NCBI GenBank assembly: GCA_049519595.1
Contig: JBEKQP010000029.1
Location: 1-27,725 of the forward strand
DNA length: 27,725 nt
Direction of reading: 5' to 3'
Origin: CAWBRT01 sp049519595
GTDB lineage: Bacteria; Acidobacteriota; Terriglobia; Terriglobales; Acidobacteriaceae
The position numbers were made by a program, and so were the translations under genes. Each line of letters opens with the position of its first letter. The stretch's first letter is position 1. The notes under the pieces are model-generated. The model made no database searches. It was not told the DNA's origin and saw nothing but the letters and a program-made list of their open reading frames with translations. Below, piece after piece: positions 16,371 to 25,146 of the stretch.

Positions 16371-19300
16371 GTCCATCGCGCCCATTCATTCTGCGACCGG
16401 TTGCCACCTCGCTGCTGATGGCGGCCATTTTGCTGGTGGGAATCGTCGCCTACACGCAGTTGCCGGTTTCCGCCCTGCCCCAGGTGGATTACCCGACCAT
16501 CCAGGTACTCACCTTCTATCCCGGCGCCAGCCCAGACGTAGTAGCCACCACGGTTACTGCGCCGCTAGAGAGGCAATTCGGCCAATTGCAGGGGCTCAGC
16601 CAGATGACCTCTACAAGCTCGGGCACAACCTCGGTCGTCGTGCTGCAGTTCAACCTGAGCCTCAGCCTCGATGTGGCCGAGGAAGAGGTTCAGTCGGCTA
16701 TCAACGCCGCGCAGAGCTACTTGCCCAGTGTGCTTCCGGCGCCGCCCATCTACAACAAGACCAACCCTGCCGACGCACCGGTGCTCACGCTGGCCGTCAC
16801 CTCTGACTCCATTCCGCTCTCGCAGGTCGAAGACTTGGTGGATACGCGCCTCGCGCCGAAGCTCTCGCAGCTGAACGGAGTCGGTCTGGTGAGCATCAGT
16901 GGCGGCCAGAAGCCGGCGGTCCGCATCCAGGCTAATCCTGCGGCGCTTGCTTCTTATGGCCTCACGCTGGAGCAGCTTCGCACCGCGCTTATCCAAACCA
17001 GCGTGAATGCAGCGAAGGGCAACTTCGACGGCCCCCGGCAGAATTATCAGATCGACTCCAACGATCAGCTTCAGCGCAGTGTTGAATACAAAAACATTGT
17101 CGTCGCCTACCACAATGGAGCGCCGGTCGTGCTCAAGGACGTAGCCCAGGTGGTGGATGGCGTTGAGAATAATAACCAGGCGGCCTGGATGGACCAGACC
17201 CCGGCGGTCATTCTCAACATCCAGCGACAGCCCGGCGCAAACACCATCAGCGTCGTCAAGAGCATCAAGAGCATCCTGCCTCAGCTTGAGACCAACCTGC
17301 CTGCCGGTATCAAAGTTACGCAGATGACAGACCTCACGGTGCCCATCGAGGCCTCGGTTTCCGATGTGGAATTCGAGTTGATGCTGACCGTGGTGCTCGT
17401 GGTACTGGTTATCTTCCTCTTCTTGCGCAGTATCCGCGCCACCATCATTCCCGCCATAGCCGTGCCGATATCGCTGGTTGGCACCCTTGGCGCCATGTAT
17501 GTGCTGGGGTACAGCCTGGACAACCTCTCCATGATGGCGCTCACCATCGCCACCGGATTCGTGGTGGATGATGCCATCGTGATGATCGAGAACATCTCGC
17601 GCTACCTCGAAGAGGGCGATCCACCGTTGCAGGCAGCACTCAAGGGCGCCGAGCAGATCGGCTTCACAATTCTCTCGCTCACGGTTTCGCTGATCGCCGT
17701 GCTCATCCCCCTGTTGTTCATGGGGGATGTGGTTGGCCGCCTCTTCCGCGAATTCGCCGTGACTCTCGCAGTGACCATTATCATCTCGGCGGTTGTCTCG
17801 CTCACCCTGACGCCAATGATGTGCGCGCGGACGCTGCACTACGATCCAGCCGAGCAGCAGACACGCCTCTATCGCTTTTCCGAGCGCGCCTTCCAGCGCA
17901 TGATCGAATTCTACGGACGTACTTTGAGATACGTCCTCCGCTTCCAGCCTATCGTCCTGCTGATTGCGTTGGGCACTCTGGTGCTGACGATATTTCTCTA
18001 CATCGTCGCGCCCAAAGGGTTCTTCCCCGTGCAGGATACCGGTGTGATTCAGGGTATCTCGCAAGCCCCGCAAACCATCTCGTTCGCGGCCATGGCCGAG
18101 AAGCATAAGGAACTGACGAAGGTAATTCTCGCCGACCCCGCTGTCGAGAGCCTGACCTCGTTCATCGGCGCGGATGGCACGAACACCACGCTGAACAGCG
18201 GGCGCTTCTCCATCAACCTGAAGCCGCTTTCTAATCGCGACCTCAACGCCTCGGATGTCATTCGCCGGCTACAAACCTCACTGCAGAACGTCGAAGGAAT
18301 CAAGCTCTTCATGCAGCCGGTGCAAAACATCACCGTCGATGACCGGGTGAGCCGCACCCAGTATCAGTACACCCTTGAAGACCCCGACCCGCAAGAGCTG
18401 GACTTGTGGACCAGTCGTTTCATCGAACGTCTGAAGCAACTGCCGCAACTCGAAGACATTGCCACCGACCAGCAGACCGGCGGCCTGGCGGTTTCGATGA
18501 TCATCGACCGCGTCACTGCCTCGCGCCTTGGCATCGCTCCTTATACCATCGACAACACGCTTTATGACGCTTACGGACAGCGGCAGATCAGCACCATGTA
18601 CACGCAGCTCAATCAGTACCACGTGATCCTGGAAGCTCTGCCTGATTTTCAGAAGGATCCGGGTAAGCTATCGAGCCTATACATCCAGGCCAACGCGTCG
18701 TCCGGGGCGACCGGCGCCGGAGCTTCCACGTCCTTCGCGGCATCCAGCTCTGTATCCGCTGGTTCCAGCGCCACCACTGCGGCAGCCGCATACACGCCCT
18801 CTTCTGGCGCGCTGACCGCTCTGTCGAATGCGCTGACCCCAGTGGCTTCCACTTCGAATGCCGCCAGCAATGCCACCCCGGCGAACGCTGTACCGCTCAG
18901 CGCCTTCACCCACTACAGTCTCATCAACTCGCCGCTTTCCATCAGTCACCAGGGTCAGTTCCCCTCGGTCACCGTCTCTTTCAATCTGGCGCCGTACGCC
19001 TCGCTGGGCGACGCCATTGCCGTGATTGACAAGGCGGAGAAAGACATGAACGCGCCGGCCAGCCTCCAGGCCGGCTTCCAGGGCACCGCAGCTTCGTTCA
19101 AGAATTCGCTGTCCAATGAAGCGCTGCTCATCCTGGCCGCACTGGTCACGGTTTACATCGTGCTCGGGGTGCTCTACGAGAGCTTCATCCACCCGATCAC
19201 GATTCTCTCCACGCTGCCTTCGGCCGGCGTGGGCGCGCTGCTCGCACTGCGCCTTTTCCGCCAGGATCTCAGCGTCGTGGCCATCATCGGGATCATTCTG

Positions 19301-19681
19301 CTCATTGGCATCGTGAAGAAGAACGGCATCATGATGGTGGACTTTGCCCTGGAGGCCGAACGTAAGCACGGCAAGAACTCCACTGACGCCATCTACGAAG
19401 CCAGCCTGTTGCGCTTCCGTCCCATTATGATGACCACGATGGCAGCGCTCCTTGCCGGCATCCCACTGGCCGCGGGCACCGGCATCGGTTCCGAACTTCG
19501 CCGGCCTCTGGGCATCTGCATGGTCGGCGGCCTGCTGCTGAGCCAGGTGCTTACGCTTTACACCACGCCCGTCATCTACATCTTTTTTGACAATCTGGCG
19601 CAGCGCTTCTCGCGTTCCAGGTCGCGTTCCAGCAACGCGCCCAACACCCCGGGCTCCGAGCCGCCTCTGGAGCAGTCATGA
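16367..19681 (+). CDS. mdtB: RND efflux pump, MdtB-like, with low-complexity insert
   Basis: A 1104-residue inner-membrane pump starting at a GTG that overlaps the MdtA-like stop. The start SPSRPFILRPVATSLL is typical of MdtB-type pumps. Proton-relay residues are present: Asp401-Asp402 in GFVVDDAIVMIEN and Lys985 in GIVKKNGIMMVDF. A Ser/Ala/Thr-rich stretch of about 66 residues (about 776-841) lies between LYIQAN and VPLSAF, where relatives have a short hairpin; it explains the length above the usual 1040. The C-terminus is an Arg/Ser repeat (SRSRSRSS) and a Pro-rich tail. MdtB in Escherichia coli works as a heterotrimer with MdtC; the adjacent gene at 19678 fits the same arrangement. The stop overlaps that gene's ATG (ATGA), indicating coupled translation. 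Confidence 0.92.
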   Translation: MSPSRPFILRPVATSLLMAAILLVGIVAYTQLPVSALPQVDYPTIQVLTFYPGASPDVVATTVTAPLERQFGQLQGLSQMTSTSSGTTSVVVLQFNLSLSLDVAEEEVQSAINAAQSYLPSVLPAPPIYNKTNPADAPVLTLAVTSDSIPLSQVEDLVDTRLAPKLSQLNGVGLVSISGGQKPAVRIQANPAALASYGLTLEQLRTALIQTSVNAAKGNFDGPRQNYQIDSNDQLQRSVEYKNIVVAYHNGAPVVLKDVAQVVDGVENNNQAAWMDQTPAVILNIQRQPGANTISVVKSIKSILPQLETNLPAGIKVTQMTDLTVPIEASVSDVEFELMLTVVLVVLVIFLFLRSIRATIIPAIAVPISLVGTLGAMYVLGYSLDNLSMMALTIATGFVVDDAIVMIENISRYLEEGDPPLQAALKGAEQIGFTILSLTVSLIAVLIPLLFMGDVVGRLFREFAVTLAVTIIISAVVSLTLTPMMCARTLHYDPAEQQTRLYRFSERAFQRMIEFYGRTLRYVLRFQPIVLLIALGTLVLTIFLYIVAPKGFFPVQDTGVIQGISQAPQTISFAAMAEKHKELTKVILADPAVESLTSFIGADGTNTTLNSGRFSINLKPLSNRDLNASDVIRRLQTSLQNVEGIKLFMQPVQNITVDDRVSRTQYQYTLEDPDPQELDLWTSRFIERLKQLPQLEDIATDQQTGGLAVSMIIDRVTASRLGIAPYTIDNTLYDAYGQRQISTMYTQLNQYHVILEALPDFQKDPGKLSSLYIQANASSGATGAGASTSFAASSSVSAGSSATTAAAAYTPSSGALTALSNALTPVASTSNAASNATPANAVPLSAFTHYSLINSPLSISHQGQFPSVTVSFNLAPYASLGDAIAVIDKAEKDMNAPASLQAGFQGTAASFKNSLSNEALLILAALVTVYIVLGVLYESFIHPITILSTLPSAGVGALLALRLFRQDLSVVAIIGIILLIGIVKKNGIMMVDFALEAERKHGKNSTDAIYEASLLRFRPIMMTTMAALLAGIPLAAGTGIGSELRRPLGICMVGGLLLSQVLTLYTTPVIYIFFDNLAQRFSRSRSRSSNAPNTPGSEPPLEQS
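18692..18889 (+). other. Ser/Ala/Thr-rich insert coding segment within the MdtB-like pump
   Basis: This segment encodes about 66 residues made almost only of Ala, Ser, Thr, Gly, Asn and Pro (for example SSGATGAGASTSFAASSS, then SSATTAAAAYTPSSG and TPVASTSNAASNATPANA). It interrupts a conserved periplasmic hairpin that is only a few residues long in the MdtC-like partner (YVNSANAGNVPLTAV). It is in frame, has no stop, and its base composition resembles its surroundings. Confidence 0.8.
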
Positions 19682-22600
19682 ATCCGTCGCGGCTATTCAT
19701 TTACCGGCCCGTCGCTACCACGCTATTGACCGTGGCGGTCGCCTTGGCCGGGGCCGTTGCTTTCATGGTGTTACCGGTGTCTCCGCTGCCTCAGGTTGAT
19801 TTTCCCACTATTTCCGTCGGCGCCGCCCTGCCCGGAGCCAGCGCCGAAATCATGGCAGCTTCCGTCGCCACCCCGCTGGAGCGGCAGTTAGGCCACATCG
19901 CCGGCGTCACGGAAATGACCTCGACCAGTTCGCTTGGCACCACTGCCATAACGCTCCAGTTCGACCTCAATCGCAACATCGATGGCGCAGCGCGCGACGT
20001 GGAAGCCGCCATCAACGCGGCGCGCACCTACCTGCCGGCCAACTTGCCCGCCAACCCCACCTACCGCAAGGTTAATCCGGCCGACTCGCCGATCATGGTC
20101 ATCGCCCTCACCTCGGAAATCTACGACCGAGGCAAGCTTTACGACGAGGCTTCCACCATCGTCCAGCAGAAGCTCTCGCAAATTCAGGGAGTAGGCCAGG
20201 TCACCACCGGCGGCGGCGCGCTACCTTCCGTCCGCGTCGATGTGAATCCCACCCAGCTCAACAACTACGGGCTCACGCTCGCCAACGTTCAGTCCATGCT
20301 GAGCCTGCAAAACGCCCACCAGGCGCGCGGCCAGCTTTCTGACGGCGTCGTCACCGCCGACATCATTACCAACGATCAGATCCGCTACGCCCAGGATTAC
20401 AGGCCACTTGTCGTCGGCTACCACAAGGGCGCCGCCGTCCGCCTCTCCGATGTTGCCAACGTGACAGACTCGGTGCAGAACATCCGTTCCGCCGGCTACC
20501 TCAACGGCAAGCCCGCCATCCCTGTCATCGTCTTCCGCCAGCCCGGCGCCAACATCATCCAGACGGTTGAAAACATCCGCAGCGAGCTGCCTTCTATTAA
20601 GGCCTCCATTCCCACGGCCATCGAAACTACGATCGTTGTCGACCGCACTACCACCATTCGCGCTTCGGTGAAGGACGTAGAGCGCACGCTGCTCATCTCC
20701 ATCTGCCTTGTGGTGGGCGTGGTTTTTGTTTTCCTGCGCAACCTGCGCGCCACGCTGATCCCCTCGGTTGCCGTGCCGGTTTCGCTGGTCGGCACCTTCG
20801 CGGTGATGTACCTGCTCGGCTACAGCCTCGACAATCTTTCATTGATGGCGCTCACCATCTCTACCGGATTCGTCGTGGACGACGCCATTGTGGTTATGGA
20901 GAACATCACGCGCCACATCGAGAACGGTATGAAGCCCTTCGATGCTGCACTCAAGGGCGCAAAGGAAATCGGCTTCACGGTTTTCTCGATTAGCATGTCC
21001 CTGATCGCCGTCTTTATCCCCATCCTGATGATGGCCGGTATTGTGGGACGCCTTTTCCGCGAATTCGCCATTACCCTCTCGACGGCCATCATCGTCTCCA
21101 TGGTCATCTCGCTCACCACCACGCCGGCGATGTGCGCGCACCTGCTCAAACCCCACGAAGTAAAGCGCGGCCGCCTGTATCAACTCAGCGACAAATTCTT
21201 CGCCGGGATGCTCTCTTTCTATCGGCGCTCGCTTCTCTGGGTGCTCGACAATTCCGTGCTCACGCTGACCGTGCTGGTACTGGTCGTCGCGCTGAACGTG
21301 GTCGTGGTTGTGCTGATTCCCAAGGGTTTTTTCCCGCAGCAGGACACAGGGGTTATCTTCGGAGGACTGCAGGGACCGCAGGATGCTTCGTTCTCGGTCA
21401 TGAACGACTCCGTCCGGCGCCTGATATCGGTCATCAAGAGCGATCCTGGAGTGGAGAACGCCGTCGGCTTCACTGGCGGTCAGGGGAATACGAACGGCGG
21501 CTTCGTCTTCATGTCACTTAAGCCGCTGGGGGAGCGCAAGGCAAGTGCGGCGCAGATACTCGGCCGGTTGCGTCCCAAGATGACGTCCCTGCCCGTCGCC
21601 TCCGCCTTCCTGCAGCCCGCCCAGGACCTCCGCATCGGCGGACGGGCGAGCAATGCCCTTTACCAGTACACGATTCAGTCGGACAACGTGCAGGATTTGG
21701 CGCACTGGGGGCCCATCCTGCTGACTGAGATGCGCAAACTTCCGGGATTTCAGGACGTTAACTCCGACCAGCAGAACGGCGGCCTTGACCAGTACCTCAC
21801 CTACGACCGCACTACGGCCGCCCGCCTGGGCATTACCGCGCAGAGCCTTGACTCCACTTTGTACAGCGCGTTCGGTCAAGAGGAAGTTTCCATCATTTAT
21901 ACCCAGCTCAACCAATATTACGTGGTGCTCGAAGTCGCGCCTCAGTTCTGGCAGACCCCCGAAGGACTGAAGTACATCTACGTGAACTCGGCGAACGCCG
22001 GCAACGTGCCGCTCACAGCCGTCGCCAGCGCCCGCAGCAACACCATCCCCCTGTCCGTCAACCACACCAGTCTCTTCCCCTCGGTCACGGTCTCCTTCAA
22101 CCTCAATCCGGGAATTGCGCTCAGCGACGCTACCCGCGAGGTCGCGCAGATGCAGCATCAACTGAACATGCCTCAAACGGTCCGTGGCTTCTTTGCCGGA
22201 ACCGCACAGGCCTATCAGGTCTCGCTCTCCAGCGAGCCCATCCTGGTAGCCACTGCGTTGCTCGCCGTCTACATCGTGCTGGGTATTCTTTATGAGAGCC
22301 TGGTGCACCCGCTCACCATTATCTCCACACTGCCGTCTGCCAGCGTCGGAGCCATGCTGGCGCTCATGTTCTTCAAGATTGACCTCAACGTCATCTCCAT
22401 CATTGGCATCATCCTGCTCATCGGCATCGTGAAGAAAAACGCCATTATGATGATCGACTTCGCCCTGGCCGCTGAACGCAACGAGGGCAAGTCGACCACC
22501 GATGCCATCTTTGAAGCTTGCATGCTTCGCTTCCGCCCGATCCTGATGACCACCATGGCCGCCATCATGGGTGCCCTACCGCTGGCCTTCGGCACCGGCA

Positions 22601-22788
22601 TCGGATCGGAACTGCGCCGCCCCCTGGGAATCACCATTGTCGGCGGCCTCATTATGAGCCAGCTGCTCACGCTCTACACCACTCCGGTCGTGTATCTGTT
22701 CCTCGACCGCCTGCGCCTCCGCCTCTCGGGTAAGGAGCGCGACACGTTCCGACCCACCAACGGAAGTTTGCCGGAAGAATCCGTATAG
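19678..22788 (+). CDS. mdtC: RND efflux pump, MdtC-like
   Basis: A 1036-residue inner-membrane pump. It begins MNPSRLFIYRPVATTLL. The proton-relay residues are Asp401-Asp402 in GFVVDDAIVVMEN and Lys920 in GIVKKNAIMMIDF. The segment NITRHIENGMKPFDAALKGAKEIGFTVFSIS strongly recalls MdtC. Length is normal for the family, and the periplasmic hairpin that is expanded in the first pump is short here. In Escherichia coli, MdtB and MdtC form a mixed trimer served by MdtA and TolC; here the channel is encoded by the next gene. The ATG overlaps the stop of the preceding gene, and 11 bases separate its stop from the channel gene. The substrate is unknown; the E. coli system exports novobiocin and bile salts. 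Confidence 0.93.
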   Translation: MNPSRLFIYRPVATTLLTVAVALAGAVAFMVLPVSPLPQVDFPTISVGAALPGASAEIMAASVATPLERQLGHIAGVTEMTSTSSLGTTAITLQFDLNRNIDGAARDVEAAINAARTYLPANLPANPTYRKVNPADSPIMVIALTSEIYDRGKLYDEASTIVQQKLSQIQGVGQVTTGGGALPSVRVDVNPTQLNNYGLTLANVQSMLSLQNAHQARGQLSDGVVTADIITNDQIRYAQDYRPLVVGYHKGAAVRLSDVANVTDSVQNIRSAGYLNGKPAIPVIVFRQPGANIIQTVENIRSELPSIKASIPTAIETTIVVDRTTTIRASVKDVERTLLISICLVVGVVFVFLRNLRATLIPSVAVPVSLVGTFAVMYLLGYSLDNLSLMALTISTGFVVDDAIVVMENITRHIENGMKPFDAALKGAKEIGFTVFSISMSLIAVFIPILMMAGIVGRLFREFAITLSTAIIVSMVISLTTTPAMCAHLLKPHEVKRGRLYQLSDKFFAGMLSFYRRSLLWVLDNSVLTLTVLVLVVALNVVVVVLIPKGFFPQQDTGVIFGGLQGPQDASFSVMNDSVRRLISVIKSDPGVENAVGFTGGQGNTNGGFVFMSLKPLGERKASAAQILGRLRPKMTSLPVASAFLQPAQDLRIGGRASNALYQYTIQSDNVQDLAHWGPILLTEMRKLPGFQDVNSDQQNGGLDQYLTYDRTTAARLGITAQSLDSTLYSAFGQEEVSIIYTQLNQYYVVLEVAPQFWQTPEGLKYIYVNSANAGNVPLTAVASARSNTIPLSVNHTSLFPSVTVSFNLNPGIALSDATREVAQMQHQLNMPQTVRGFFAGTAQAYQVSLSSEPILVATALLAVYIVLGILYESLVHPLTIISTLPSASVGAMLALMFFKIDLNVISIIGIILLIGIVKKNAIMMIDFALAAERNEGKSTTDAIFEACMLRFRPILMTTMAAIMGALPLAFGTGIGSELRRPLGITIVGGLIMSQLLTLYTTPVVYLFLDRLRLRLSGKERDTFRPTNGSLPEESV

Positions 22789-22799
22789 CGGGGGCTAAG

Positions 22800-24404
22800 A
22801 TGAAAGAACTTGATATCAAGATGCGTATGACCCACCTCAACCTCGCACTACGCTCTCCGCTGCTGGCCGCCGCTGTGCTCTCGTGCGTACTCGCCGGATG
22901 TATGGTTGGCCCCAAGTATCACCCGCCGACGACCCAAGCCCCGCCCACCTATAAAGAGTCGCCCGCGAACGTCCCGCCGAAGCCCGCGGTGCCTCCGGCA
23001 ACCACATCGACCGACCCGACCCTCGGCGGCCTTGGGGACTGGACCGTCGCCCAACCTCAGGATGCCTCGCTGCGCGGCAAATGGTGGGAAATCTACGGCG
23101 ATCCGGAATTGAATGCACTCGAAGAGCAGCTCAACATCAACAACCAGAACATCAAGCAGTTCTTCGAGAACTTCATGGCCGCTCGCGCCATTGTCCGCCA
23201 GGCCCGCGCCCAGCTCTTTCCGACGGTGTCGACCGCGCCTTCCTGGTCGCGTTCGCGAAGCTCGTCTAACATTGCCAACACCACGGGAGGTGCAGGAAAG
23301 GCTCCCAACGGCACCGCGAGCACGCTCATTGACCTGCCGGCTGCGGTCTCATGGGAGCCCGATCTCTGGGGCAAGATACGGAATACCGTGCGCCAGGCAC
23401 AGTATTCTGCCCAGGTCAGCGCCGCCGACCTGGAAAACGAACGCCTCACCGAGCAGGCCAGCTTGGCTACCTTCTTTTTTCAACTCCGAGGACAGGATGC
23501 TCTTCAGCAGATTCTGGACGCGACGGTAGTCGCCGACCAGAAGTCCCTGGAGATCACCCGCGCTCAATATGAAACGGGACTTTCGGATCAGATTGCGGTC
23601 GTCCAGGCGGAGACCACCCTGCAGAGCGCAAAGTCGCTGGCCACCAATCTCGGCATCGCACGCGCGCAGTACGAGCATGCCATCGCGACCCTGATTGGCA
23701 AGGCAGCATCAGGCTTTTCGATTCCCGCCAAGCCGGTGCTCACTACGCCTCCGCCCATCCCGATCGGACTGCCCTCGCAGCTTCTCGAGCGCCGTCCGGA
23801 CATCGCTGCCGCCGAGCGCACCATGGCCGCCACCAACGCGCAAATCGGCATCGCCTACGCCGCTTACTACCCCAACCTGACCCTTTCGGCAACTGGAGGC
23901 TTTGAAAGCTCGACATGGAAGCACCTCTTCGACGGGCCTAGCCGCATGTGGTCCGTTGGTCCCTCGGTTTCGGAGACTGTCTTCGATGCCGGCCTGCGCC
24001 GCGCCACCATTAATCAGTACGTCGCCACTTACAACGCGAATCTGGCCTCGTACCGTCAAACCGTGCTCACTGCCTTCCAGCAGGTGGAAGATGCCCTCGC
24101 TACGCTCCGCATCCTCACCCAGCAAATTCAGCAGCAGCACCAGGCGGTCGAATCCGCCAGAGTTGCTCTGGATCTGGAAATGAAGCGCTATGAAACTGGC
24201 CTTGACCCCTACATTAACGTGGTCACCCAGCAGAACATCCTGCTCTCTGCCCAACAGACTATGGCCCAGATTGAAATCCAGCGCGCCACTGCCTCTGTGC
24301 AGCTCATCGAAGCCCTGGGTGGAGGATGGGACAACTCGCGACTGCCCACCCCGAAGCAGGTCAGCGCGAAACCCGACAAAACAGATACGGCATTGCAGCA
24401 ATAG
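22800..24404 (+). CDS. Outer-membrane efflux lipoprotein, NodT family (second system)
   Basis: A 534-residue TolC-type lipoprotein. The signal ends in the lipobox LAGC (Cys34) and is followed by MVGPKYHPPTTQAPPTYKE, the NodT start. A proline/threonine-rich linker (about 45-75) precedes the first helical repeat (WWEIYGDPELNALEEQLNINNQNIKQF). The second repeat has LLERRPDIAAAERTMAATNAQIGIAYAAYYPNLTLS. The protein is about 70 residues longer than the channel at 6603, mainly from the linker and an insert in the first repeat (SRSRSSSNIANTTGGAGKAPNG). Starts at M8 (22821) or M10 (22827) would also leave a valid signal peptide. It closes the MdtABC-type operon, so this system does not need a shared TolC. 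Confidence 0.92.
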   Translation: MKELDIKMRMTHLNLALRSPLLAAAVLSCVLAGCMVGPKYHPPTTQAPPTYKESPANVPPKPAVPPATTSTDPTLGGLGDWTVAQPQDASLRGKWWEIYGDPELNALEEQLNINNQNIKQFFENFMAARAIVRQARAQLFPTVSTAPSWSRSRSSSNIANTTGGAGKAPNGTASTLIDLPAAVSWEPDLWGKIRNTVRQAQYSAQVSAADLENERLTEQASLATFFFQLRGQDALQQILDATVVADQKSLEITRAQYETGLSDQIAVVQAETTLQSAKSLATNLGIARAQYEHAIATLIGKAASGFSIPAKPVLTTPPPIPIGLPSQLLERRPDIAAAERTMAATNAQIGIAYAAYYPNLTLSATGGFESSTWKHLFDGPSRMWSVGPSVSETVFDAGLRRATINQYVATYNANLASYRQTVLTAFQQVEDALATLRILTQQIQQQHQAVESARVALDLEMKRYETGLDPYINVVTQQNILLSAQQTMAQIEIQRATASVQLIEALGGGWDNSRLPTPKQVSAKPDKTDTALQQ

Positions 24405-24531
24405 CAGTTGGCAGGCCAGCGAGTGCAAAGATAAACCGGCTAGGAGCAGAGCAATCTCGGAGAACAGTTTTGCGGGATCGCCATTCGCGGCCTTGTTGAT
24501 TGCTACTGCGCCCTGTTCCCCGGCTGCTTGT

Positions 24532-24831
24532 TCACTGCCAGTTTTGCCGGTGCCGGTTCCGCCACCAACAGGGAGGATTCCACTGCGACCCTGCATACTG
24601 CGGAAACACGGATCGCGAGCAGTTCTCGTCTGCCGTTCCCATGTAGTCGTATTCGGCTTTGCCACCCTTGAGCGGTGTTTTCAGATATTGCTCGATTGGG
24701 ACGCTTTGCAAGCCCATTCCCCGCACAAGGCGGACCTCAAAGACGCTCCAGTCCGCGGCGTACAAGAGCGCCAAGCTGATCAGCAGGTACCTTGCTGTTT
24801 GTCCAAAAATTCGCAGAGATTGGGTTCGCAT
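24532..24831 (-). CDS. Small single-pass membrane protein of unknown function
   Basis: A 99-residue protein with one membrane helix (YLLISLALLYAADWSVFEVRL, about residues 15-35) and a short extracytoplasmic or cytoplasmic domain. The domain has the pattern SVPIEQYLKTPLKGGKAEYDYMG, then CSRSVFPQ and a terminal NPPCWWRNRH. From memory, small proteins with ALLYAADW, VEQ-L-TPLK, EYDYMGT, CSRSLFP and PxCWW blocks are common in acidobacterial genomes, without known function. The two cysteines (in ENCSRS and PPCWW) could form a disulfide if the domain is exported. The ATG at 24831 lacks a good ribosome site, so the start is uncertain, but the hydrophobic segment and conserved-looking tail make this frame more credible than the overlapping plus-strand frames. 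A candidate promoter lies about 50 bases upstream. Confidence 0.65.
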   Translation of the reverse strand: MRTQSLRIFGQTARYLLISLALLYAADWSVFEVRLVRGMGLQSVPIEQYLKTPLKGGKAEYDYMGTADENCSRSVFPQYAGSQWNPPCWWRNRHRQNWQ

Positions 24832-24878
24832 TGCAAGCCGCAGAAGAATTTCAGGTACGCTAAAAGACTATAGTAGTC

Positions 24879-24906
24879 GCTATATCTCTGATGTGGAAAT
24901 TCTCAA
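24879..24906 (-). promoter_or_regulatory. Candidate sigma-70-type promoter for the small membrane protein
   Basis: On the minus strand, TTGAGA (plus-strand 24901-24906) is followed after 16 bases by TATAGC (24879-24884). A start of transcription near 24872 would leave a leader of about 40 bases before the ATG at 24831. Matches to consensus are fair (4 of 6 in each box); this is a prediction by eye. Confidence 0.3.
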
Positions 24907-24940
24907 TTACGTTCAACTAGCGTTAAATGAGTCGCTGACC

Positions 24941-25138
24941 CTAGGTTTCGTGGCACAGCACAGTGTGCTCAACTCCAGCCTGATAGAAGCCGTTGAACCG
25001 ACGGACCCGTCCGTGTCGTTTGAGCTGTGCGATCTCCAAGTTAGTTTCCACCGCAGCTTTAGTCACCAGGGTTTCGATCCTGCCGTCAGCGATGCTCCTG
25101 CAGCTGCGCGCCGCCTCCAGGCGGACCAGCTCGAACAT
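24941..25138 (-). CDS. Possible small protein downstream of encapsulin
   Basis: A 65-codon frame whose ATG lies eight bases after the encapsulin stop on the same strand. It would encode MFELVRLEAARSCRSIADG, then TLVTKAAVETNLEIAQLKRHG and RRFNGFYQAGVEHTV. By hand count about 70% of third positions are G or C, as in real genes here, and the composition is soluble and helix-prone. No good Shine-Dalgarno is seen, though coupling to encapsulin translation could substitute. I do not recognise the protein. It may be real or a chance frame. Confidence 0.3.
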   Translation of the reverse strand: MFELVRLEAARSCRSIADGRIETLVTKAAVETNLEIAQLKRHGRVRRFNGFYQAGVEHTVLCHET

Positions 25139-25146
25139 CAGGTCGT

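Larger units (their letters stand above)
24832..25146. other. Spacer between the encapsulin gene and the small membrane protein gene
   Basis: The part near 24879-24906 carries a possible minus-strand promoter. The part at 24941-25138 contains a small minus-strand frame directly after the encapsulin stop, listed separately. No hairpin followed by a T-run is clear after the encapsulin gene. Confidence 0.45.

Noticed and set aside
16565..18106. A 513-codon open frame on the minus strand opposite the MdtB-like gene
   Set aside because: It is His/Arg/Glu/Asp-rich with no fold-like pattern and lies fully opposite an intact pump gene; it is a GC-driven antisense shadow.
23709..24665. A 318-codon open frame on the minus strand opposite the second channel gene
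   Set aside because: It mirrors the NodT-family gene and shows no recognisable domain; its 5' end also collides with the small membrane protein gene.
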